From NCBI GenBank assembly GCA_022695795.1, contig MU404055.1, positions 186,001 through 250,000 of the forward strand: DNA of 64,000 bases, read 5' to 3'. Shown piece after piece: positions 55,371 to 64,000 of the stretch. The stretch is from Biscogniauxia marginata (Eukaryota; Ascomycota; Sordariomycetes; Xylariales; Xylariaceae). The notes under the pieces were generated by a model that saw only the letters and a list, made by a program, of their open reading frames with translations, made no database searches and was not told the origin of the DNA. Every line of letters starts with the position of its first letter. Position 1 is the stretch's first letter. Both the position numbers and the translations under genes were made by a program.

Positions 55371-56640
55371 AAACCCCTTCGGCAGGTACAGACATCAGAC
55401 ATCAGAAACTGTAGAATCATTGGGACTAGAAGAAGGAGGTTAGTAGCAGGCGTGAGGCTACAGCCTGGCCAACATGGCGAAGCTGCAGATTCTGCCTTGG
55501 CGAGTGCAATTCCCGTTTCTTAGAGGGAGTTGTTAATTAATACTTGGGTTTAGGTATTAGAGTCTAGTAGATAGCCTCTCTTCTCTTCTAAATTATGGAT
55601 TATAATATGCACCGACCTTCGTGAGTGCATAGCGAAAGTAGGTTGTGTCGATGTAACGCATGCAACCGTTCTTACCTGGTCTAGACGCAGCGGGCTGAGT
55701 AATAAGTAACTGACTGGAATTCAATAACGAGTAGAAACGAGCCCTCGTTTCCTAACAGACATACTTAACATATCTCCAACCCGTATACAACAGCCCCTAG
55801 CCCCGCTTTCAGGTCACATATCCCTATGGCTGTATCGGCGAGTTTCGATGGTCTGGGCTATAAGAGAGATTTGGCAAGATGAGTGATAGCCAAGAGGCAA
55901 CGTTGGCATTTTAAAAACCTCACAGCATACCAGGATCTCTTTTCCTTTTCCTTTGACGGGAACTAATTTCCACCAAGAGAATGTCACAGGTGAGAAGATT
56001 GAGCATCTCCGCTCTTCATAGACCCCTTTTGTGACGATTCTCTAAATTCTATCACAAGCAATAAGACTCTCTGCTAGAAGCCCTTGAAAAATAGCTGCGC
56101 CTGGAAACTTTTCTCTTTCCTACAATACCGATAGACTACTATGCCAGAGAAGGGGGTTAGGCACGCGAAAGGTACCGAGTTTGTATTAGTTTAACATTGC
56201 TCTTTACAAGAGAGATAAAGAGACTTGACCGTAAAAGTTTTTTTTTAATGTTATAAAGAAGTTAATCTAGATAGATGCCTCGGAGTAAAGTAGAGTAAGG
56301 TATTCTATACTCAAATCTATTGTAAGAATACACAAGTTGCATCAGTCGTGGACCAATATATTGTAAGATTCCTCTATATTAAATACTCCGTGTGAAGGTC
56401 AGGACGGCCTCAAGTAGGTATAGTTATAACGGTAAATTAAATCTAAGCGGCTGGTGTCAATGTAACGGAATCGCTAACGATTAATTGAATCAGTAGTAAT
56501 TAGCCAGAGAAGTGTCTGTCTTGTATATAGGGGGCCAACATTTTGCACGATGATAACCGAGTTGTGTCAACTTTGGTGTCTGATCTCTTACCTTTACCTT
56601 TACCTGTTACCTTAAACGAAAGTCTCCCAACACCCCCCCC

Positions 56641-56674
56641 TTTTTTTATTTTTATTTTATTTTATTTTATTTTA
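56641..56674 (+). repeat. (TTTTA)n tract
   Basis: Five or six TTTTA units after a T-run and before an A-run in non-coding DNA. Confidence 0.85.
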
Positions 56675-57440
56675 AAAAATGACTCCATAAACGCATGATG
56701 ATATTTCTTTCTTTCCTCCCTGGCGAGAAGCGAGCGCACGATAGATATTATTATGAACATGCCGACATCTACTGGGCCGACCGAGAAAACATTTTGAAAT
56801 CGTTGCTATTACCTACCTACCTAGTTGGAGAATAAATGAAGCTTCAGTGGCTCGGATCAATAATTCGAAGATGACTGGGCATTGGTACCGCATTTCAACC
56901 ACAAATTCATCCATGAGATATTAAGCATATATGGCATATAGGAGGATATCTGCGCACACGAGCGAGCGGGCTTTTTATAACTTTTAATCAGGGTTGAAAA
57001 AGCAGCATTAGCGGGAGACTAAACTTCAGGCGTTTGCTTCTGGGTTTTTTTTTTTTTTTTTGAGCGCGCCCCCTTTTATACTTTGATTTACTTGGTATTT
57101 CAGCAGCTATGAACAAACCCTATCTATCAAGCAAGTATGATTCCTCCCCCCCTTGTGACCCCGGCAAATGCAAAGACTATCCCTGCCCGTATAATCGGGG
57201 GTATCATTTCCCTTTGCGTAAATCCGATCTGTTTATGCAAACCATGCAGTGGTATCAGTGATGACTTTGGTATCTAATGGGGATTTCTGATCTTTCCGTG
57301 TAACGCCGTATAAATCAATCTCTGGGGGACTTTTTTTTTTTTTTTTTTCATTCTCATTCATAATGCAAACTCGTTTTCAATCCCGTTGCCACCCTCCTTG
57401 TCAGTTGGGGTAGGTGGGTACTCGATCCTGGAGACGGGTG

Positions 57441-59769
57441 TTAATCGAAAACGTCTACATCTCCGCCATCCCACTCGGCGTCTGACTCCTCGGGCGAATC
57501 AAGGAAGTCATCCATATCGTATTGTCGCTCCATGGGTCTCTTGTTGTCGACCTGTATATCAACAACATCGCAGAGACCATGGATGAACTCATCATCGTTC
57601 GGCGGAGACCTTTTGGGCCTCGGTACCTTACGACTAAACTGAGTTTCATCTGTATGGCTAGTTGCGAGCTCATCCTCACTGTCCTCATCATCTGCATCGA
57701 AAGTCGATTGACGAAACTTCGACGATCTGAGATTTGGACCAAAAGCTGAGATTTTGGTAGATTCTCCCCCCTTGGAAGGCGTCATGCTGCCTTCCGGTGA
57801 GCTCGGTTCTGACATTTGATCCGCGATTCGTGAGCTGCGGCGCATTGGGACTACAAGGCTCTTGCGACCGCTTTGACCCTTCAAGTTGGATTTCGAGTTG
57901 GATTCCTTAGCTGGACGTAATGTTCTAAAATCCTTAGGCGGTTGAACCCTTTTCTTGAAGACCCTCGTCATCTTATCTACTAGCGACTTTCGTAGCTCTT
58001 GACGCTGACGCCATTCAATGTTTAAGATCACTTTGAATTCCAGCCGCCGAAGATAAGGGAGCTCTCTCGCGCTATCTACCAGACTTTGAAAGAACATCTC
58101 GGCCGCTTCACGGCTCCAGTTTCGCATGTGAATAATGGCAATAGACTGCATTGAGGTGGGCCACGTGGGAACCTGGTCCTTCTCGAGAAGACTAGCATAT
58201 TCAGGTTTATTGTCTCGATAGCTGTCGTGATGTTGATAATACGAAAGGTCCACGTCCAAATGGGTCAGATGAGGACAAGAAACTCCGAGAAGGGGCAGAA
58301 AACTTAAACTCAACGATTGGCAATGCTTGAGCGTAAGTCTTCGTAGGGAGTTGCCATGCGTAGCTAGAAATTCTGCTAGGTCTTCACTTATTATCTCCCA
58401 GCAGTTAATTAACTCGAGATCTAGAGCAAATTTGAGGTTAGTCATTATACCTAGAATTTGAGAGAGAAAAAAAGGCCCATGGGGAGGAGTCCCAGGTCCC
58501 GTTTTTAGAAGTGTATATCTGGGGAAAAGCCGTAGGAAAAAGACTCTTGACTCCCAGGACAACTGGGTGTGTAGAAGGATATAATCACATACGCTTTAGT
58601 GTTCTTGGCAAGAGCCCTAACAAAGAGCCGTTAGCTAATGTCGAGGACTCTAGAACAAGATGTTCCAGGTTCGGCAATGCCGATATAGAATCGGCAAACT
58701 GGGTAACCGCAAGTTGGTCGCGCTCTTTCAGTTCCGGGCTATCGCGAAGTCTTGGTGACAGACCCCACGACGGGAGCTGGTAGTTGACGTAAGCGACCTT
58801 GCGCAGGCTGGAGAAGCTCGGATGTAGGTGAAGCTTGGGTAATCTTTGTACGGAGAAAGCCTCGGGTGCCAAGCGTGAGTTCCATCGCCAGCTTTGTAGT
58901 AGGGTGGCGGTTGTTTTGTTGCCCAAATGACTTCCCCCATCGGGTACCGGCTCGAAAGTTTGCATCAAGTCGTCTTCAGCAAACCGCCATCGGATGCGCC
59001 GATCAAGCTCCCGATATGGTGGGTCATCAAGCTGGTGGTATAATTCCAAGTGAGAGAGTCTTGGAAGGTTCTGCGCCAGGTCCTTCAGACTCGTCTGGAC
59101 TCCGTTGTGTTTCCTACTCAGGAATGTGTCGGTTTCAATGCGCAGGATCTCGACTTTCGGGCGGTATCGGATGACTGTGGTGTCAGGAGGCATACTAAGC
59201 GTCTTGACGAACTGGAGGAAGGATGCTTGGGGGGCTTTGGTAAAGTATGGCTGGTGGAATGGTGGGCATTTGTATAGGCTGGCTAAGGCTGGCTCGGCCG
59301 TAGCTCTACAACTCTGCGCAGCGGATAGCAGGCTACCAACTGCCTCGGTCACATCCTCTACACGCGATGCGACATCCCGAATCGGCTCGGCGACGTACTC
59401 GAAAACGCGCAACCAGGCAAGGTAGGGAAGGGTCTGCCAGGGTGGAAATACGGCGGGCACACGGTCAGATGGTCCATTGACAGTCGCATCTAGTCTAGAG
59501 GGGGGTTTGCGCGGATGCGATTGTCGGCAGGGCCGCTTTGAGGAGATGGGGATGTCATTACGCCGGGGTTTTCGTTTTCGCAAAGGTCGCAGGACGCGGC
59601 GGGGGGTTTGTTCAGACTCATCCGAATTGTCCTCGCCTGGGGAGCTCTGGGCGCTGAAGTATGCGGCGGTTGATCGCGTCTGGCGAGCCGGTGCTTTTAT
59701 CTTAGCAGCCCGCGGCGGGACGTTGCGAACAGGACGCCTCGGCGGAGGTGTGTCGGAGATGTCGTCCAT
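57441..59769 (-). CDS. F-box/leucine-rich-repeat-like protein
   Basis: Probable SCF-type substrate adaptor, nuclear or cytosolic. Exons 58593-59769 and 57441-58450 (142-nt intron, donor GTATGT, acceptor TTCTAG), 2187 nt, 728 aa. The N-terminus is basic and disordered (RPLRKRKPRRND). An F-box-like segment follows at about residues 113-170 (PWQTLPYLAWLRVFEYVAEP, then SCRATAEPALASLY). Leucine-rich strands alternate with helices (LPRLSHLELYHQL, LPNLEHLVLESSTL, SLRRLTLKHCQSLSLSF, CPHLTHLDVDL). Splicing joins RTLKR to IMTNLKFALDLELINCW, in keeping with the repeat rhythm. The tail is acidic and Ser-rich with basic stretches (DADDEDSEDEL) and ends GGDVDVFD. No named yeast partner is recognised. The two long frames are one gene, not two. 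Confidence 0.78.
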
Positions 59770-61847
59770 CGTGGGAGACGTTCATACCTACGGAGGTGGG
59801 TAATTGACGGCGGTCACATGAGCAGATATTTGGGTTGTTCGGCACCGAAGCAGTGCGGAAGGGATAGTGGAAGGGTTGGAATGGGCAGTAATGGCGGTGC
59901 AGCGTGTAGGAAGGCTAGATTCGCCGTATGTGATTGAGGTATGCAGTATGACTGCCGATGGTGAGAAGAGTGTGGTGACTCAAGAAGGGAAACCAAATTC
60001 AATTGTCAGCCTTGCACATGCTGTATTGCTGGGCTCCACTGAAAAGAGTTTATTGGCATCAGCCATTTTGGTCTGTGCTTTCCAAGCCCCACCGTAGTGG
60101 TAGGTATGTACCCATGTACCTGGCCGAGGTACATGTCCGTTCGACAGACAACTGCTTGCACCCGTACCTACCTAAGGTATTCCATACCTACCTAACATAT
60201 GTAGGTCATTTTGGGAGAGGGGAGGAGAAAGAGAGGGGATTCTGATATCAGAACAAAAGTCACAAGTATCTACTCTACCACCCAATCTGTAGATATTTTC
60301 TGGTTTCCAGACCTTCAATTTCTTCCCGTTTTTTAATACTGTGGTATAACACCACTCTATTGGATGTTGAGAATAAAACAACCCGCACAGAGCCCCTATG
60401 CAAATAGCATGTATACTTTCGGAATCTTTGGGTTTTCATTACGCAAAAGCGAAGATGATAAGAAGCCAAAGAAAAATTAAAAGTTTACTCAGCCTTTATC
60501 AGGATGGTTCCATATCCTTGACTTCTCCAGTTTATTGTTTGACAAGTTTGCCCATGACAGCCACCCAAAACGACGAGATCCAACCGAAGTTAATCTTGAG
60601 GAACCTTGTCGAATAAGGATATCGAATGGGCATGTCTTCCATAGTAATTTCATATTGCTGCGGGCTTGGAGGTATTATCGGTATTGCATTTATAATGTAC
60701 AAGCTCGTGTTGTTAAGCCCGCAAAGTTAACCTAGGCTAGAGTCATCCGAGGTGAACTCAGCCTTGGGGTAAGACTTCGCAACTGGGGGGCAATGAAGAA
60801 AACCGATTTACTCTATCTACTTATAGTGTGAGCTTTTCTCAGTTCATTATCGAAGTTTTGAATTAGGAGTAATGGTACTTACAAGCAGGCATGCCATAAC
60901 TTCTGTCTTTAGCAAGTTTGACGAGCTGAAATACGTACATGGACATCAAACAGGCTGAACACTGAAGGGGGAGAAAGACAGACTTAGGTGATTACATGTA
61001 AAATTGGAAAACAAAATGCAATTTATCGTGTCACCTAGAGTGAGAAGGCTAAGGCCGAGCTTCTTTATGTAGGTAGAACATTGAAGCACGTTTATGTTGG
61101 AGAGCCTTGAGTTAGTTAGTGTTAGTGAGGTATGTACCTAAGGTAGGGATTAGGGATGTGTAAGTACTATTGAAAAGTCTAAGCGGCCCCCAAGAGGGGT
61201 TGGGTTGGTGATGCCATTGGGATATCAATCAACATTCGACCAGTTTCTGGACCTCAAAATCAGGATAGGGGTGGCTGGTCAGACTAGGATGGAATTAATG
61301 GCAAACAATTACACCGGGCACTGTCTTTTATCGATTCCCCCTGTCCTAATAAATATATGTAATAAGTAGTATTATGGGACCCGTGCATATGATCCGAAAA
61401 CAAAAAAAAAGAAAACGAATAACATATAATAATAAAATGTCACAACCACCAACATCGATGAATTCGTAGTTGCAGCCCCTTGTTTCCTCCCAACGTGCAG
61501 TGATCCAGTCAAGGTCAAACCAAACACTCAACATTTCATTTCCTTGCCTTGCCTTGCCCCCATCTTGCGCGTTCGAACATTGCTTACCTATCTATGTACA
61601 TGTACATGTGTGTGTACAGAGTAGTGTTAGTCATTAGCATTTCTGAATTCTTTGCCCATTACCTGCCCTTCCATGCGTTTAGGTTGGCGTTCTCTTCTAA
61701 CTTGTCACCGTCTCTTTTAGTGTCAAAGCAGCGGCCAAAAAAAAGAGGTACATGCAGGCGGGCCTGTCAACAACTACTAATAGCCACACTATAACCAGCC
61801 ACGAGTGACTAAGCCACAGCAAATCCTCCAACCAGAACGGCCCAAAA
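59770..61847. other. Divergent spacer upstream of the F-box and SUZ12-like genes
   Basis: No supported frame. It contains ACCT runs at 60165-60174 and 60186-60194 and AT-rich parts at 60290-60500 and 61340-61440. Short frames (60398-60735) have no domain. A pyrimidine-rich leader starts near 61640. Confidence 0.5.
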
Positions 61848-64000
61848 ATGAGCCAGACCCCTGCCCGGGCGCCTGCTGCTTATGCGCCGCAGCTGGAACC
61901 GCCACGGTACGTGTCTTGTCTCTTTCTTTTTCCGCATCGCAGAGGAACGCGTTCATTTTCATATTCGCACGCACGCACACACACGCACACACACACGCAT
62001 CTCATCGCCATCACATGCCCGCCGTCTCGTCCCCATCACGGCTTGTATAGTCTACCCCCCTATCTCTATATTATCTCTCATTGCATTATACTGTCCTGTG
62101 TGTCGGCACATTGCAGAGTAATGGACAGCCACTTGTTGTGACTTTCCTTGTCCACGGCCTCGTCTACTATTATACTACTGGTTTATCATCCTCTTTCCTG
62201 CCGGTTCGCACTTCTCAGCGTCCCACAATAGCCACCGCCTCCATTGATCTTTACACTTCTTCTTTCATTTTAAGTTACTGCTGCCATTGTAATTCCCGGC
62301 TTACCTACTATTACCCCCTGTATATTGTTTATCTTTGATACGGAGCTTATAATGAGGCCTGGACCGTCTTCATAATTCATAATTGTTTGTGTTGGCAAGG
62401 TGGTGCTTGATAATTTGCCAATCGACTTACACTCATTTTTTTCAAACCCAGGGAGCCGCGATTCTGTGGCGAGCTGCGCCCATGTCCCCCTTCAAATATG
62501 GCGACCATCACCCCTTACAAACGCGAACTTCCATTCATTCACCGGGCCTGGAAAACTGCCGTGGACCACTTATCTCCTTATGGGATGGGCATCAAATTGT
62601 CTTCTACAAACGGTGACAATGTTGTCAATGGTGACCAAACTATTCATGTTGCCAAGAGGCGCCGTATAGCAGATGACTCGCCAGAATCTGCTCCGCGCGG
62701 TGCTCTTGGTCACCTTCTCTCGGATAATCCAATCGACTATGAGAAGGCCCTTCGTGTCGAGGTGCTCCAGATCACTCATAGTGACAGTTCCGGCTCGATA
62801 CCCAACGGCCTCCCCAATGACAATGGGCCGTCAAAAAAGGATATTCCGCTCATCAAGGCCCGTTGCAAACTCATTATCTGCAAATGGAGACCAGGCATGG
62901 AAGCCCGTGTGCTCTATTGCGACAGTCAGTTCTGCAACTTCAAGGTCTCCCGGGACGCTGATGATGTCTGTCGGAGGGCTAGAATATATCTAACATCCCC
63001 TTTTTATGTTCCAGCAGAGAAGCTTTGCGTCGAGCGCGACGACGACGACGGCTTCGATCTTGCCGACCAGTACATGGTTATTGCTGAGCTCGGATCAGCC
63101 GGGGATCCTAAGTGGCCGCCCCTAGATCTGTTGCCCAAGAGGGAGACCCTAGATATATTTTCCGGCCTTCCACAGCATGTGGTCTTGTCCACTCAGATCG
63201 TCTACCAGTTTGAGAAAGGCCGTGTTTCTAATAATGTCCTCTTCAGGAGAAAAACCGGTGAAGACACCAAGCTCGAATTGATGATGGAAATGGATTTGAG
63301 ATGGTCTACAGGCCACACTGCAGCGAGCACTCCCGCAGCTGGAGAGGTGTCTACTCCACCTGACATCAAAATGCCTCATGTGAATGGGGCTTTGGAACCC
63401 TTGACAAATGGTTATGTCAATGGAAGAGCTGAGCAGCTTGTCAATGGCCACCAACGTGAGGAGTACGATCCGATGGTGGAGGATGATGATGATCACGAGG
63501 AAGCAACAACACCTAGTCGGTCGTTGAGGGCAAGAGAGAAACAGAACTACAACCTGAAGCTCCTGAGTGATAAGGCGCGAGGAAGAGAACGAAAGAGGAG
63601 AAAACAGCAGCGCAAGTCAGCAACTGTCGAAAGTGAAGCCGGTCGAGTCACTTGGATTTTGCCTCGCGCTGGGCCGGTGATACTCAAAGATTATCACTGT
63701 ATACGTTGCTATGCAGCCCACACTTCTTTGGCCCAATTGGCGAAGCACATGGAGGCGCACGAGGAGTTTAAGTATAGTTTCGACTGGAACAGCTCTCGTA
63801 TCTGGATCACTCCTCACGACCAAGAGACACCGCGTATATCTAGGTCATCCTTATTAGATCTTTCGAGCTCAGGAGGTCGTGAGGGTAAACTGGAAGAAAG
63901 TGTATCTTTGGAGAACATTCACGGGGATATGGTGCAGGACAGGTCATTAGAGGTTCGTTCACAACTTATTCGTGAAAACATAATTATCATCGCATTACTA
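61848..64000 (+). CDS. suz12: SUZ12-like Polycomb (PRC2) subunit, 5' part, runs off the window
   Basis: SUZ12 is a core subunit of PRC2, which methylates histone H3 Lys27 for facultative silencing. Exon 1 is 61848-61906 (MSQTPARAPAAYAPQLEPP). A 545-nt intron follows (donor GTACGT, acceptor CCCAG). Exon 2 is 62452 to about 63952, where GTTCGT may be a donor; the frame is also open to the edge. About 520 residues are visible. Marks: PYKRELPFIHRAWKTAVDHL near the start, a basic nuclear stretch AKRRRIADD, KARCKLIICKWRPG, RARIYLTSPFYVPAEKL, DLADQYMVIAELGSAGDPKW, the REKQNYNLKLLSDKARGRER helix, and a zinc finger C-x2-C-x12-H-x3-H (63698-63760) placed as in SUZ12 before the VEFS box. The VEFS box itself would lie beyond 64000. 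The start could also be the ATG at 62498. Assignment is from architecture and likeness. Confidence 0.68.
61966..61998 (+). repeat. (CA)n/(CGCA)n repeat inside the SUZ12-like intron
   Basis: Alternating CGCA and CA units in the long first intron. Confidence 0.85.

Larger units (their letters stand above)
55206..57440. other. AT-rich spacer with homopolymers
   Basis: No frame with coding bias. A perfect hairpin ATGCCTGT-CTA-ACAGGCAT lies at 55352-55370. A run of TTTTA units is at 56641-56674, an ACCT run at 56810-56822, and T-runs at 57044-57061 and 57330-57348. The last T-run is downstream of the F-box gene stop, in its 3' region. Confidence 0.5.

Noticed and set aside
60398..60735. Two overlapping plus-strand frames of 66-72 codons
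   Set aside because: AT-rich, without coding bias or recognisable motif.
63013..63013. Possible intron in the SUZ12-like gene ending TTCCAG near 63013
   Set aside because: Splicing there would change the frame, and the unspliced reading gives RARIYLTSPFYVPAEKL, which fits the protein.

Overview
The window is nuclear DNA from a filamentous ascomycete (Pezizomycotina, most likely Sordariomycetes). The evidence is short GT-AG introns with CTAA-type branch sites, GC-rich coding DNA in AT-richer spacers, and a gene set typical of this group: a circadian-type F-box/WD40 protein, CDC24, a fungal MCU, a siderophore acyltransferase and transporter, and a SUZ12-like Polycomb protein. All gene models were assembled by hand from six-frame reading and splice sites. 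In every complete intact model the exon lengths sum to a multiple of three.

Layout. 0-5.2 kb: a ribosomal protein uL14 gene with ten introns (minus), a small MGCC-type putative lipid-anchored protein (plus) and Mediator subunit MED18 (minus). 6.5-15.2 kb: an accessory, partly decayed stretch. It holds a BBE-type secreted FAD oxidase pseudogene with two CAG-to-TAG-like stops and a frameshift, an intact seven-transmembrane fungal rhodopsin-like protein, and about 2.4 kb of coding relics. 16.7-20.8 kb: ESCRT-III VPS60/CHMP5 (plus), tail to tail with an FWD-1-like F-box/WD40 gene (minus). 25.4-28.8 kb: CDC24, the Cdc42 exchange factor. 30.4-32.2 kb: a small secreted protein (plus) and mitoribosomal mS37/MRP10 (minus). 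34.1-50.4 kb: a siderophore-iron transporter, a small one-helix membrane protein, the mitochondrial calcium uniporter, a SidF/SidL-type siderophore acyltransferase, an NmrA-like protein and an MFS transporter. 51.6-55.2 kb: a secreted PhoD phosphatase and a decayed member of an unnamed fungal family. 57.4-64 kb: an F-box/leucine-rich protein and the 5' part of a SUZ12-like PRC2 subunit that runs off the edge.

How the parts relate. The siderophore transporter and acyltransferase lie about 8.5 kb apart with unrelated genes between them, so they suggest a loose iron-acquisition neighbourhood, not a tight cluster. A GATA-type element matching the iron regulator consensus lies upstream of the transporter. 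The other genes are housekeeping and do not form a pathway. Decay is concentrated at about 6.5-15 and 54-57 kb and includes stop codons of the type that repeat-induced point mutation (RIP) makes. I did not find a clearly new multi-gene system. The best leads are the 7-nt microexon, the RIP-like pseudogenes, the GC-AG intron next to a 27-nt exon, the MGCC protein, the His-rich insert in the siderophore enzyme, and a tetranucleotide AGGT motif that recurs in spacers.
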